Source: an uncultured Blautia sp. | GTDB lineage: Bacteria; Bacillota; Clostridia; Lachnospirales; Lachnospiraceae | Assembly (NCBI GenBank): GCA_900556555.1 | Contig: USPF01000001.1 | Span: forward strand, 1 to 64,000 | Direction: 5' to 3' | DNA: 64,000 nt | Shown: piece by piece, positions 54,101-63,245 of the stretch | Layout of the letters: the number at the start of each line of letters is the position of its first letter | Numbering within the stretch: position 1 is the first letter of the stretch | Notes under the pieces: model-generated | What the model saw: only the letters and a program-made list of their open reading frames with translations | The model's database searches: none | Told to the model about the DNA's origin: nothing | Translations under genes and position numbers: made by a program

Positions 54101-57100
54101 AGCTGCTGGAGGTTTTTACCTGAGTTTTTGCAACCAGGATATCCATCATCTGTGACTGGGAAGCATTTGCCGCCAGCACACCTGCATATTCACTATTTGC
54201 TGTCATATCTACATTCTGGATACTGATCTGATTAAATGTAGACCTCATATCTTTACCGATGATACCGGTATAACCTGCACCTCTTAAAGTAATTCCATTG
54301 AAATGTAGATTTTTCACTGTAGCATTTTTCGTTTCCACAGCCAGTACATTGGCGCCGCTACTTTCATTATTTACCAGAATATTTCTAAATTGCAAATTTT
54401 CCACTGTTCCTGAAAGTATCTGGAAGAATGCACTGTTGATGCCGCTTACTGCATGATTTCCTCCGTTTAGAGTTCCTGTAAAGGTTTCCGTTACAAAGCT
54501 GTTATCTGCTCCTTCAAAGCTCAAATCTGCTGTGAGTACAAATTTTCCTTCTGGAACCCTATTCATTTTCTGAACATCACCAAGTGTATGAATTTCCACT
54601 TTCATAGGTTCTGTCTGTACTGTAAAGTCTTTTAGAGAAGGATAACCATTCGTATCTGCCTGTTCTGCATTCCATACTTCTGAATCTAATCCCAATGTGG
54701 TCATATAGAAATCTTTTGTCCATACTTCTTTTCCAACATTCTTTACAGAACCTGTTCCTGATGCGGAAGCAATACCATTGGACGCTGCAAATTCATACCC
54801 ATTTGTGATCTGTGTAATATCTCCACTGAGTTTATGCATATTGGCAGCCACATCACCTACGGAACAGATATTTTTATAAGTGTTTTCACCTGTGCTGCTT
54901 ACAAGAAATCCTGCACCCTCTGTACCATTTACCCTTACATTAGTGTAAATGTTTTCTACTGTTGTACCGTTAGAATTTAATACAAATCCTGAAGCGGTTG
55001 ATGCCGTCTGAACACTTCCATGAACAAAAATGTCCTTCAATGTCGTATTGTTCACAGTTCCGGCAAAGCCTGCTGCTTTTCCTGTTGTGTTACTGATTTT
55101 ACTGTTATAAATCAACACTTTTTCAACTGTAGCGCCTGTCATTTCATCTGCGAACATACCTGCTTCGTCCTTACTGATCTCCAACTGATTATTGGAAATA
55201 GCCAGATTCGATACCCTACCATTCATCTGTCCGAATAATGGTACTTTCAGACCTGTAATCGTATGATGTTGTCCATCCAGAACACCGGAGAACTGCGGAA
55301 TCAAAACTTCTGTCTGTTCCACATCAGACAGATTAATATCTGCTGTCAAATGATATTCCTGTGTTGGAAACTCTTTCATTTTCATGAATTCTTCCGGAGT
55401 GCTGACAGAAATAATCTCTTTCTTTTCCATACCCAGAAGTTCCGGATACCCCTTCATACCTACAAGTTCCAAATTCCAGATTTCCTCGTTCAAATTCATG
55501 GACGTACGGTAGAACTCAGATTTTTTTGTCTGCTCTACTGTCACTGTAGAAAGACGATTTCCTGTAGTCTCTGTAATGTTTGGTTTTCCACCTGCATTAT
55601 CTCTGACAAATGCATCACTTACCATAGTCTCCAGCACATTGGGAGTACCCAGAAAATTATAAAGCTCTGTTTGAGTCTTGTTCTCGATTGTTCCCGCTGC
55701 AAATACATACTGTACCTTACTCTTTCCTGCCAGGTTACCAATAAAACCGGCGCTGTTGGTTCTACCCTGATTATCTGTATAAGTTTCCACATGAACGTCA
55801 GAATCACTGTATACATGATGGATATTCAGATTTTTTCCTTCGCCAATAAATCCACCACAATCTGTACCACTTAGCACAACCTTACTTTCAATCACAGCAA
55901 CGTTACTGATATCCGAACCGGAAGCGCGTCCCACAAATGCGGCATTATAATTCTTTGCTCCCGTAATCTGTGCCTTACGAATCTGAATCTTAGAGAACGT
56001 AGAACCTGTATAATCATAACCAGAAATTGCTGCATTATAGCTTTCACCAGTAATCTGAATATTTTCCAAACTAAGATTTGCAAACGTAGTATGGTTAGAC
56101 TCCTTTGTAATTGCTGCATTCTTACTTCCCTGATTACTGATTTCTACATCTTTAATTTTCAGATTTGTAATTACTGCATCATCCACTTTTTCAAATAAAG
56201 GTCTCTTTAATCCCGTAATCGCAAAGTTGCCTCCATCTAACTGTCCTTCAAAGGTACCTTTGATGACAGCAGTATCTGTGGCAGAAGTCGCATCAATGTC
56301 ATTTTTCAATACATATTTTGTATATTTGTTTTCACCCAGTGTTTTTAACTCTTCTAAAGAAGTAATGTCTTTAACAGTTTCCTCTTTCTTTTCGTTGACA
56401 AGAATTGTAAATTGTCTCTGTGCGCCAAGCCAGTCTTTGGTCTCACCTGATTTATTTATAATTGACAAATCTGAAACATAAGAGTTAGCAATTTTAGCAA
56501 ACAAAGGTCCTTCTGCATCGATAATCTTATGTCCATTTCCTTCCAGCTTTCCAATAAATGTTTTATTAATATAAACATTATTCTTCAACGGAATATCTTT
56601 CATGGAAATATCTTGTTCTAACACATAGAATCCGTTAGGATTTGCAGTTATCTTTTCCATGAATTCTTCTGCTGTTGAAATTGTCACAGCATTTCTTGCA
56701 TCTGCTGTTCCATAAACAGGACTTCTAAATTCATTGGTAATTCTCTGCAGATAACGGAACACATTTTCTCTGGATTCCTTAATATTGTTCAGGGTATTGC
56801 CCAAGTTTGAAGCGCCGCTGCCAATAGAATTTCCATAGTTAATCATATTCTGCTTTAAATATTCAATCAACGCTTCTTCATCAAAATAAGGATTTCCCTG
56901 TAGCTTCTGCTCTGCAATCTTTTTCTGAATCTCTGTATTTTTATTTTTCCTATAAGTTTCAAATGAGAAATTCTGGTCTTGTGTTTTCTTTTTAAAATAC
57001 TCTAAATCTCCGGTTCTTGTCTTGCCGCTTAAATACTCTACAAGACCATCGCTGTAACCATACATACCGGCAAGTTCATAACCATTTCGACGGAATGTCT

Positions 57101-60100
57101 GAGCATTTGGTGTTCCATTGTCCACATAAGGAACGTACCAGCTTGCAAAGCACACACGGTCAATCTGATATGCGCCCAGATTGTTTACACCAACATCGTT
57201 GACGCTTCGAAGCTCATATCTGTGTCCCGGACGAATGGTCAACTGGTTGTTCCAAAGATCATCCAGTGTTTTCAAATTCATATTTTCCAGTTCCGCAGCT
57301 CCTATGGTGCGCCATGTACTGTTGGAATTATTCCAGCTCTGGTAATTATTAGTAGTTCCATATCTATGCTGCAATGTAATCTGTGCCTGCTGGGCAGGTG
57401 TCAGTTCCAGATAAGCTTTACCCTGCAGATAATCCAGCGTATAAATGGTTTCAAATACTTCTTTATAATAACTCTTGAACTCTTCCTGTGTATTAATTCT
57501 GTCCGGTGTCAGATTTGTAACCATAGAACTGTCTCTTGAATAAGTTTTCATGAAGTTCATGTTGTAATCCACATTCGCCTGATTTGCAAAACCATTGGAA
57601 TAGTCTTCTCCGTTGCGTCCCGGACGTTTCCCTTTATTCTCCATCCAGATCCACATATCTGTAACATGTCCCATTTCATGATTTAAGACTGTTAAGTCAC
57701 CGATAAAGCTAGAGCTGTTGTAGTAAATATAATCATAATTTGGATTTCCGAAAATAACCGCTACTGCACCATTATTACTCTTCCACAGGGTCTGTAACGG
57801 TCTATAAAATTCCTTAAATACATCCTGATTGTGATTCTTATTTGCAGAAGAATCCACAATTAAAAACTTACTGTTATTAACAGAAGCCGCACCGTTTGAA
57901 GCAACATTCACAAAGTTATCATAACTTGTTTTAAAGTCATTGACCTGACTGATAATCTGCTGTTTTTTCTGTTGTCTCCATTCTTCTGTATTCTGGTATC
58001 CACCGTAAATTTCCAGGTTTCCATATACCAAAGAAGATGGGAAAGAAGCCAGATACAGGTTCTTGGATGTCTTGTAAGATAATACAGGCAATATCAATTC
58101 ATTATTTTTTTGTACGGTATTATTCTTTAATATTCTCCATAATCTGGAATTAATCTTTGGATTATTTGCTCTGGCTTCTACAATAATACCACCCTGGAAG
58201 TTATCAATAATCCAATCATTTACATCTGAATAGCCGGCATATGCAGTCATAAAATATTCTACAAAAGAAGCAACATTATTAATTCCTGTATATGAAGAAA
58301 TTCTATTATTATAGAAGAAAGGTGTTTTATTTCCCTGACGTCCATCACTGCTGCTTATTTTTACAATTTCTGTAGGAAGACTTCTCACTGGTTTATCTGT
58401 TTTCAATATGGAATTATCAAAAATAACCACATCTCTAAGATTAATGCCACCAATCTGAAAATCATACCACCGATCTACATAGTTATATGCATAGAGGAAA
58501 TCTTTTAAATATTCATTTATGATAAATGTATCGGTCACAATTTTTTCAGCTACTATACTGTTGCTATTTAACGGATACTGTGGATTAGTAGCTGCCATAG
58601 AAACTAATACCTGTTCCATTTCGTTCTTTACAACTTCATCAAAATTTCTGCGATAGGCTGCCAATACAGAATCACTGTCTCTTTGAGAAACTCTTGTTTC
58701 AATATCTGTATCAAAAGTATAATTCTTCGCTGTATTCAATAAAGTCTGGAACTGCGGTGTTTTTGTATTTACCACATAATTTCTAAAATTAAAGTGTACT
58801 GGTATCTGGGATACTTTATATGAAGCAATATTCTCTCTTGTATCAATATAAGAAATATTGTAAATCAATGGTGTTGTATTATCCGTAAACTGAATTCTCA
58901 GCTTTTTCACATTTTCCACTGTTTTATCAGATAATGCAACAATACGATTCCCCTGTGCATCCATAGGGTACACTGCCAGCACTACTTTTTTATTTAATAC
59001 ATGAGATACATCAACCTGATTTCCATCTTTAATAATTTGCTCACGATGATAAAATGGCATAAATAGTCGAAGATTCTCATAAATCTGTTTACGCTGTACA
59101 TCATAACCTTGAATCGTTTCCAAACTGTCAAGAGCTGCCGCTGCCTCTACTGTTCTTGTGGCAATTGCACTGATAATTTCTTCCGGCTTTTCCGGTTCTT
59201 CCTGTGGCTCTTCTAATACATCGCTTTGTACTGCTGCCTCCAGATATACAACTTCTTCGGAAGATGGTTTGTCTTCCAGACCATACACATCTCCTTCTGC
59301 CTGGAGACGTGGTCTCTTACCACCAGCTACATCCTCTAAATACCAGATTTTTTCATCCCATGAAAGTGTTGTTAAATAAAAATCTTTGCTTACAATCTGG
59401 TCTGCGGATGCTTTGTCTATTTTCCCACTCATTTCAGAAGCAGATACATTATCCTGAGAGGAAGCTACATCTGAATATTCATAATTTCCTTCATAAGTAT
59501 CTAACGCTGCTTCAGCGGTAATATTTCCTACAAAAGAGTATGCTGCAGGTCCGAAAGAAATATTTTTTTCTACTTTTGTCGGCGCCTCTCCTGCTGTACC
59601 GCACTCACCAATGAAATTACCTATATTCCTTACAACAGTAACTGCTTCTTCTTTTTCTTCACTCCAGGAGAGCTCACCAAAGTTTTTGCTCAACTGGGAT
59701 TTCTTTACAACTGCGGCAAATCCACCCTGAGAAGTATTGGAACTTTCAAAAGATTTCTGATCTGTTGTTCTTTTTGCATAGGAATTAGTAACAACAGAAC
59801 CATCCAGAATTTCTGCTACAAAGCCACCTGCGTTTTGTCCGTTCACTGTTGCGTTGACAGAGCATTGGTCCACCGTTGTCTTTTTCATTACTGCTACCAT
59901 ACCAGCCACAGAACTTTTCCCTGCAACTGTCATATCTCTTACATAGACATTTTTAATTGTCGTTCCTGCTTCGGCTGTTTTTGCTAAAGCCGCAACCTGA
60001 TTCGTACTCTTTTGCTCAATCTTTCCCTGAGTCAGCTTCAGATTTTCTACAGTTGCACCATTTAGCGTTTCAAATAAAGGAGCCTTCTGTCCAATAATCT

Positions 60101-62216
60101 GATGTCCATTTCCTTTTAACAGTCCTCTAAATGTACCAGGAATAATTATATTGCTATTTACTTCTGATAAATCAATATCCGCTGTTAAAGAATAAGCACC
60201 AGAAAGATCATCTTTCATCTTTTGTAATTCTTCTACAGATGAAATTTCTTTCATCTCCAGCATGGTTGTCATATTCGAGTCACCATTTTTCAGAACAGGA
60301 GTTTTTCCTTCTTTCAGTGGAGTAAAGTCCCAAACTTCTTCACGCCACCCCATTTGTGTATAAAACTCTTTTTCCAAAAGCGTATCAATGGACACTTCCG
60401 ATACTTTTGAAAAATGTGCTGCTCTGGCAGTTTCTTTTTTCAATTTGCTTTCTTTTAAGGAATAAAGATCAGAAACCCCCTGAACATTATATTTATCCGG
60501 TGATGATGCACCATCAAACTTATAACCAGATGTACCTGTACTATAGGAAACACTGTTTTTTATCACACCTGTAGCATTTGATTCTCCAATGTTTCCAATA
60601 AGCCCACCCGGTTCCATAGAATTTCCAGTTCCATTTACCTTTAAAGTAACTGCTGCATAACAATTCGTCACTGAAAAATCATTCTTACAGTTATGCCAAC
60701 CAATGAGTCCACCAATTGCACCATTGGTTTTATTTCCACTAATACTTCCCACTGCATAGGAATTTTCCACAATATTCGGTCCATGTTGCTGATTGGACAT
60801 CTGCCCAATTAAACCGCCTGTCGTATTGAAAGAACCTGTAATTTCCAGATTAGTTGAACATTTGCTTACTTTAGCATAGTCCATACGTCCTACTAATCCG
60901 CCAAGAAGCTGTCTGCTGTCAGAAGTTTTCAAACTACCGCTGACATGAACGCCTTCAATCACTGCATTCTTTTCTGCTTTATTGGTCAGAACTCCACCAC
61001 CTGCATCTCCATATTTATTTGCCTTAGTGATAGAGACATTTTCCAACTTAACATTTTTTACTGTACCACCGGAAACAACTCCAAATAAAGTAGTATTTAA
61101 CCCTTTAATTTTATATCCTTTTCCATCAAAAGTACCGGTGAAATTTGGAATCAGGAAGTCTTCTCCCTGCACTGCGCTGGCATCAATATCATGTTCTAAA
61201 GTATACGTTCCACTTGGATTTTCTTTAATTTTGTCAATTAAAGACTGCATAGTGATGTATTTTGTGGATGCCTCTCCTTCAGAAACAGTTCCAAATTCAA
61301 CGATGGCCCCCTGTTTCGTCTGATTAGCTCCTTCAGTAACATAATGATCCAATTTCAATTCAAAACTAACTTGATTGTTCTCCGCTACAATCACCTTAGA
61401 AATACCTGCAAACAATTCCGGCTGATCTTCCATCTCTACTTTTATCAGATATTCTTCTTTTTTAAAACTATCCACTGTAAAATGAGAAATCTCTTCTATT
61501 CCAGCCTCACTTCCTGTTTGATGATATAAAGTCACACCAGAAACTTTCCCCATCTGAAAAGGAATCTTTTTCTCTTCTTCTGGTATATCTTCCGGTTGTT
61601 CTACCGGATGCAAAATATTGTCACGAAGCCATTGTTTGTTTTCTTCAGTCTCTTCTCCTGCTACAGCTTCTTTTGCAATCTGATATACCTGACGATCTAT
61701 CGTATCATCACTGTACAGAATTTCTGTTTCCTTTTTTAAACTTCCGTCTTCCTGTTCAACACTTCTCGTAATTTCCACATATGCTCTTGCTGCATAGTCA
61801 TTTTTATATCTTTCTTTCGCAAGATTTACCAAAACAGCAGTAAAATAAATTCGGTCATCCTGTTCTGCAAATTTCTTCACTGCCGGTACTTTTGCCGGCT
61901 TATATACAGAACCGTTATAAAGATATTTTCCATCAAGTTTCAGTTCCTGCTCTCCCAAATATAGCTTCGGAAGCAAAACGATACCATATTGAACCGTCGC
62001 ACCACTTTGTTCTAATTCTTGAAGATAAGATTTTTTAATACACCCTATCATTCGTAATCCCATAGGAGTAATGGTACGAATTTGTCCGCCTACCATCTGT
62101 ATATTTGCATCTGTTATTTCAGGTGCAGATGCTTTTACTGGAACAATATTCTGACTAAAAATTAAAATCATCAATAAAAGTATCCATACACCTAATCTCT
62201 TTTTCCTTTGTATCAT
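51183..62216 (-). CDS. Giant secreted GLUG-repeat protein with an M26-like zinc metalloprotease domain
   Basis: A 3,677-residue protein with a Sec signal peptide (about 1-30). An N-terminal domain covers about 30-210. Two GLUG modules (about 317-650, 652-990) precede the protease region (about 1000-1830), whose zinc motif is HEMGH at 1513-1517. Six further modules begin near 1842, 1951, 2269, 2539, 2872 and 3227. Most modules start like EIxTxEEF, contain F-x-G-x-LDGNxHxIxGL and close with W-(D/N)-(F/L)...GYPxL. The tail (3580-3677) is Glu/Pro-rich, and no LPxTG is present. Relatives include IgA1 protease/ZmpB; the target is unknown. Confidence 0.85.
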   Translation of the reverse strand: MIQRKKRLGVWILLLMILIFSQNIVPVKASAPEITDANIQMVGGQIRTITPMGLRMIGCIKKSYLQELEQSGATVQYGIVLLPKLYLGEQELKLDGKYLYNGSVYKPAKVPAVKKFAEQDDRIYFTAVLVNLAKERYKNDYAARAYVEITRSVEQEDGSLKKETEILYSDDTIDRQVYQIAKEAVAGEETEENKQWLRDNILHPVEQPEDIPEEEKKIPFQMGKVSGVTLYHQTGSEAGIEEISHFTVDSFKKEEYLIKVEMEDQPELFAGISKVIVAENNQVSFELKLDHYVTEGANQTKQGAIVEFGTVSEGEASTKYITMQSLIDKIKENPSGTYTLEHDIDASAVQGEDFLIPNFTGTFDGKGYKIKGLNTTLFGVVSGGTVKNVKLENVSITKANKYGDAGGGVLTNKAEKNAVIEGVHVSGSLKTSDSRQLLGGLVGRMDYAKVSKCSTNLEITGSFNTTGGLIGQMSNQQHGPNIVENSYAVGSISGNKTNGAIGGLIGWHNCKNDFSVTNCYAAVTLKVNGTGNSMEPGGLIGNIGESNATGVIKNSVSYSTGTSGYKFDGASSPDKYNVQGVSDLYSLKESKLKKETARAAHFSKVSEVSIDTLLEKEFYTQMGWREEVWDFTPLKEGKTPVLKNGDSNMTTMLEMKEISSVEELQKMKDDLSGAYSLTADIDLSEVNSNIIIPGTFRGLLKGNGHQIIGQKAPLFETLNGATVENLKLTQGKIEQKSTNQVAALAKTAEAGTTIKNVYVRDMTVAGKSSVAGMVAVMKKTTVDQCSVNATVNGQNAGGFVAEILDGSVVTNSYAKRTTDQKSFESSNTSQGGFAAVVKKSQLSKNFGELSWSEEKEEAVTVVRNIGNFIGECGTAGEAPTKVEKNISFGPAAYSFVGNITAEAALDTYEGNYEYSDVASSQDNVSASEMSGKIDKASADQIVSKDFYLTTLSWDEKIWYLEDVAGGKRPRLQAEGDVYGLEDKPSSEEVVYLEAAVQSDVLEEPQEEPEKPEEIISAIATRTVEAAAALDSLETIQGYDVQRKQIYENLRLFMPFYHREQIIKDGNQVDVSHVLNKKVVLAVYPMDAQGNRIVALSDKTVENVKKLRIQFTDNTTPLIYNISYIDTRENIASYKVSQIPVHFNFRNYVVNTKTPQFQTLLNTAKNYTFDTDIETRVSQRDSDSVLAAYRRNFDEVVKNEMEQVLVSMAATNPQYPLNSNSIVAEKIVTDTFIINEYLKDFLYAYNYVDRWYDFQIGGINLRDVVIFDNSILKTDKPVRSLPTEIVKISSSDGRQGNKTPFFYNNRISSYTGINNVASFVEYFMTAYAGYSDVNDWIIDNFQGGIIVEARANNPKINSRLWRILKNNTVQKNNELILPVLSYKTSKNLYLASFPSSLVYGNLEIYGGYQNTEEWRQQKKQQIISQVNDFKTSYDNFVNVASNGAASVNNSKFLIVDSSANKNHNQDVFKEFYRPLQTLWKSNNGAVAVIFGNPNYDYIYYNSSSFIGDLTVLNHEMGHVTDMWIWMENKGKRPGRNGEDYSNGFANQANVDYNMNFMKTYSRDSSMVTNLTPDRINTQEEFKSYYKEVFETIYTLDYLQGKAYLELTPAQQAQITLQHRYGTTNNYQSWNNSNSTWRTIGAAELENMNLKTLDDLWNNQLTIRPGHRYELRSVNDVGVNNLGAYQIDRVCFASWYVPYVDNGTPNAQTFRRNGYELAGMYGYSDGLVEYLSGKTRTGDLEYFKKKTQDQNFSFETYRKNKNTEIQKKIAEQKLQGNPYFDEEALIEYLKQNMINYGNSIGSGASNLGNTLNNIKESRENVFRYLQRITNEFRSPVYGTADARNAVTISTAEEFMEKITANPNGFYVLEQDISMKDIPLKNNVYINKTFIGKLEGNGHKIIDAEGPLFAKIANSYVSDLSIINKSGETKDWLGAQRQFTILVNEKKEETVKDITSLEELKTLGENKYTKYVLKNDIDATSATDTAVIKGTFEGQLDGGNFAITGLKRPLFEKVDDAVITNLKIKDVEISNQGSKNAAITKESNHTTFANLSLENIQITGESYNAAISGYDYTGSTFSKIQIRKAQITGAKNYNAAFVGRASGSDISNVAVIESKVVLSGTDCGGFIGEGKNLNIHHVYSDSDVHVETYTDNQGRTNSAGFIGNLAGKSKVQYVFAAGTIENKTQTELYNFLGTPNVLETMVSDAFVRDNAGGKPNITETTGNRLSTVTVEQTKKSEFYRTSMNLNEEIWNLELVGMKGYPELLGMEKKEIISVSTPEEFMKMKEFPTQEYHLTADINLSDVEQTEVLIPQFSGVLDGQHHTITGLKVPLFGQMNGRVSNLAISNNQLEISKDEAGMFADEMTGATVEKVLIYNSKISNTTGKAAGFAGTVNNTTLKDIFVHGSVQTASTASGFVLNSNGTTVENIYTNVRVNGTEGAGFLVSSTGENTYKNICSVGDVAANMHKLSGDITQITNGYEFAASNGIASASGTGSVKNVGKEVWTKDFYMTTLGLDSEVWNAEQADTNGYPSLKDFTVQTEPMKVEIHTLGDVQKMNRVPEGKFVLTADLSFEGADNSFVTETFTGTLNGGNHAVSGINSAFFQILSGTVENLQFRNILVNNESSGANVLAVETKNATVKNLHFNGITLRGAGYTGIIGKDMRSTFNQISIQNVDMTANSEYAGVLAANASQSQMMDILVAKTQVKTSSSYVGGLIGNADTVSIQKAFVDAELNIPYTVSPANTAAFIGLATGESKVTYSTVAGGVYPEDPSTSRYKLMYMKNNSDLNELKAFTKCFINTDTPGYDSVGSDPQGVINDKLLTADFYANSMQLSSDVWDWSKVSQNGHPGLKTMPTEGVRPPDTEKKPEEEAPLQQNVPAGYQAIRTVEELLAIRDGSGKYILMNSISLYGKKAQNGSFLGNFRGELDGNGLTIRELYGAPLFDTLSGTVNNLKVSDAKVEVWNSNQGANAIAKTLNGAKISRLALKNILVAGGENTGVLAGTAQNSTVSEVWAEGLNVNPYGPLFGQDPDITVGGLIAQINGGCHISDSYVGGEITVNNKNQGGLFGVNDYYSGGYTVKQIVSNMRTKSTAKQTNGSGFIGHVYYGNDGWLNNSIAIGEAGEDSTKGSIGKAYNFTSTKGPALTTGLSNCYEVMGGGMSNTSSGNLDEATEYKNPDFYRNTLKFDSAKWNFASVEKNGYPTLTWIAGEEPLPALPQGSKVTEHPVLTTNTAGYTEIRTPADFMKIADNPSGKYILMNNISLEQVRLPEGQTSYIMKCFEGELDGNNQVIHGLRVSLFDSISGTTRQEATVKNLRIQNVFVDAGMKTEYGFTRRGEANALAREISYGDLNSIYMNCVQLNGGMNTAALGGLVKETYIGKVWLEGIDINSKIDPTELVGFNLVGGAIASLSGYNSKLEDSYVSGNIIMDNNEQGGAVGKINAAVVRNVITNVEARSNKPATWPEKSGFLGAVSTRGTYGTRWYLDRCISIGNAGDNYKFLGRNLTAVTTDNVNKCYEYTKVTGNSNVSDNTIQNGTLLKIDNIHDVSFYRDTLSFNDDTDGADTQAWDFSSVETKGYPTLTWLLTYDGLEATLVDEPLPEEGEELEDQDASKEIAEEEAAPEEENPQEEPETILPEEQPVLPEQEDNLPEGTEENQPETNQGEESTAPPAENTHENTQEEENIT

Positions 62217-62234
62217 CCTTTTCCAAATCCTTCC

Positions 62235-62840
62235 TTAATATATTCCGGTAATCCATCCAGGTTCATTCACCTGTGGTAAAGCAGGCTTAGATGGCTGTTC
62301 ATCTGGTTCTGATGGTTTTTCGTCTGGTTTTGACGGCCGCTCATCTGGTTCTGATGGTTTTTCATCTGGTTTTGACGGCCGCTCATCTGGTTCTGATGGT
62401 TTTTCGTCTGGTTTTGACGGCTGCTCATCTGGTTCTGATGGTTTTTCGTCTGGTTTTGACGGCCGCTCATCTGGTTTTGATGGTTTCTTGTTCGGTTCGG
62501 ATAATTTATCCGATTCTGTTGGTTTTTTGTCTGACTCAGACACTTTCTCATCTAACTTTGATGATTTATTTGAACTTAAATTTTTTGAAGCATCCTTTTT
62601 TATCTCCTGTTTTTCTTTCCAGGGCACTTTCTCACCTTCAAAAAGATTTTCTACATCTACAACATTATCTTTTGCATTTATACTTTCGATTTCTGCTACC
62701 TCATCGGATACCGTCTGATTTTCCGCACCGAATGTTCTCTTATTATGATGCTTCTGTATATATATTCCAGCACCTAACGCCAAACACGCTACAATACCTA
62801 CGGTAACACCACCTATAATCATTTTCTTCTGTTTTTTCAT
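62235..62840 (-). CDS. Membrane protein with a proline-rich repeat stalk
   Basis: A 201-residue protein. A single anchor (about 8-28) and an acidic/basic spacer are followed by four full 14-residue repeats of the PSKPDEKPSEPDE(R/Q) type (about 119-188), ending ITGIY. Such Pro/charged repeats span the cell wall. It has no sorting signal. AAGGAGA precedes the ATG. It is the first gene of the eight-gene operon, 18 bp before the giant protein, and may help present or anchor it. Confidence 0.75.
   Translation of the reverse strand: MKKQKKMIIGGVTVGIVACLALGAGIYIQKHHNKRTFGAENQTVSDEVAEIESINAKDNVVDVENLFEGEKVPWKEKQEIKKDASKNLSSNKSSKLDEKVSESDKKPTESDKLSEPNKKPSKPDERPSKPDEKPSEPDEQPSKPDEKPSEPDERPSKPDEKPSEPDERPSKPDEKPSEPDEQPSKPALPQVNEPGWITGIY
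62290..62490 (-). repeat. 42-bp coding tandem repeats
   Basis: About four and a half copies of a 42-bp unit encoding PSKPDEKPSEPDE(R/Q), nearly identical at the DNA level. The lack of stops in all frames creates spurious ORFs. The copy number is likely to vary between strains. Confidence 0.85.
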
Positions 62841-62865
62841 ATATCTCCTTTGTCTTTACATAAAT

Positions 62866-62908
62866 ATAACTGGAGAGTTGTTAAAAAAAACAGCAAGACT
62901 CCAGTTAT
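62866..62908 (-). promoter_or_regulatory. Leader hairpin of the peptide-cluster operon
   Basis: ATAACTGGAG pairs perfectly with CTCCAGTTAT over 10 bp, with a 23-nt loop that contains T8 on the minus strand. It is 25 bp upstream of the first start codon and has no T-tract after it. Confidence 0.5.
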
Positions 62909-62938
62909 GATTTCTGTTAAAATATTATTTTCAATGAT

Positions 62939-62967
62939 AATATACTTTGTTTTTTTTCTTTATGCAA
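62939..62967 (-). promoter_or_regulatory. Promoter of the eight-gene peptide cluster
   Basis: TTGCAT (62962-62967), a 17-bp spacer and TATATT (62939-62944) on the minus strand. It is the only good promoter I see for 62,840-46,939. Confidence 0.65.
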
Positions 62968-62969
62968 GT

Positions 62970-63160
62970 CTTTTTTATTAAAAAAATCAAAATTTGACTA
63001 TTTTACTATAGTTTCTATCTATAAGCCCATTTTTCGCAATGGATATTCCCAAATTTTCATAGATTAAGATGCCGATAAGAAACTTATTCTTAATTTGAAA
63101 AATAGTGGAAAAGATGTAGAGGCTGTGAAAAAAGACAGAATACACTTGTGGTGTAATGCT
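62970..63160. other. Intergenic stretch without a gene
   Basis: AT-rich. A plus-strand frame from about 63072 reads protein-like (KKLILNLKNSGKDVEAVKKD, then RIHLWCN) but has no start codon and is preceded by a stop, so it may be a gene remnant. I see nothing else. Confidence 0.3.
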
Positions 63161-63163
63161 AAA

Positions 63164-63196
63164 CCCCGGCAGTGCCCTTTGAAGGCACTGCCGGGG
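63164..63196 (-). terminator. GC-rich hairpin after the IMP dehydrogenase gene
   Basis: CCCCGGCAGTGCC pairs perfectly with GGCACTGCCGGGG (13 bp, 7-nt loop). On the minus strand only TTTAGCATT follows, so the U-tract is poor. It is 50 bp beyond the stop. Confidence 0.6.
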
Positions 63197-63245
63197 AAGT
63201 ATCCCAAAGTTGTATTTATTTTAAGATATTTTACTTCTTTAGTCT

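Noticed and set aside
62291-62806. A 171-codon plus-strand ORF and a 94-codon second minus frame over the repeats
   Set aside because: The 42-bp repeat lacks stops in several frames; the proline-rich frame has the start site, anchor and operon position.
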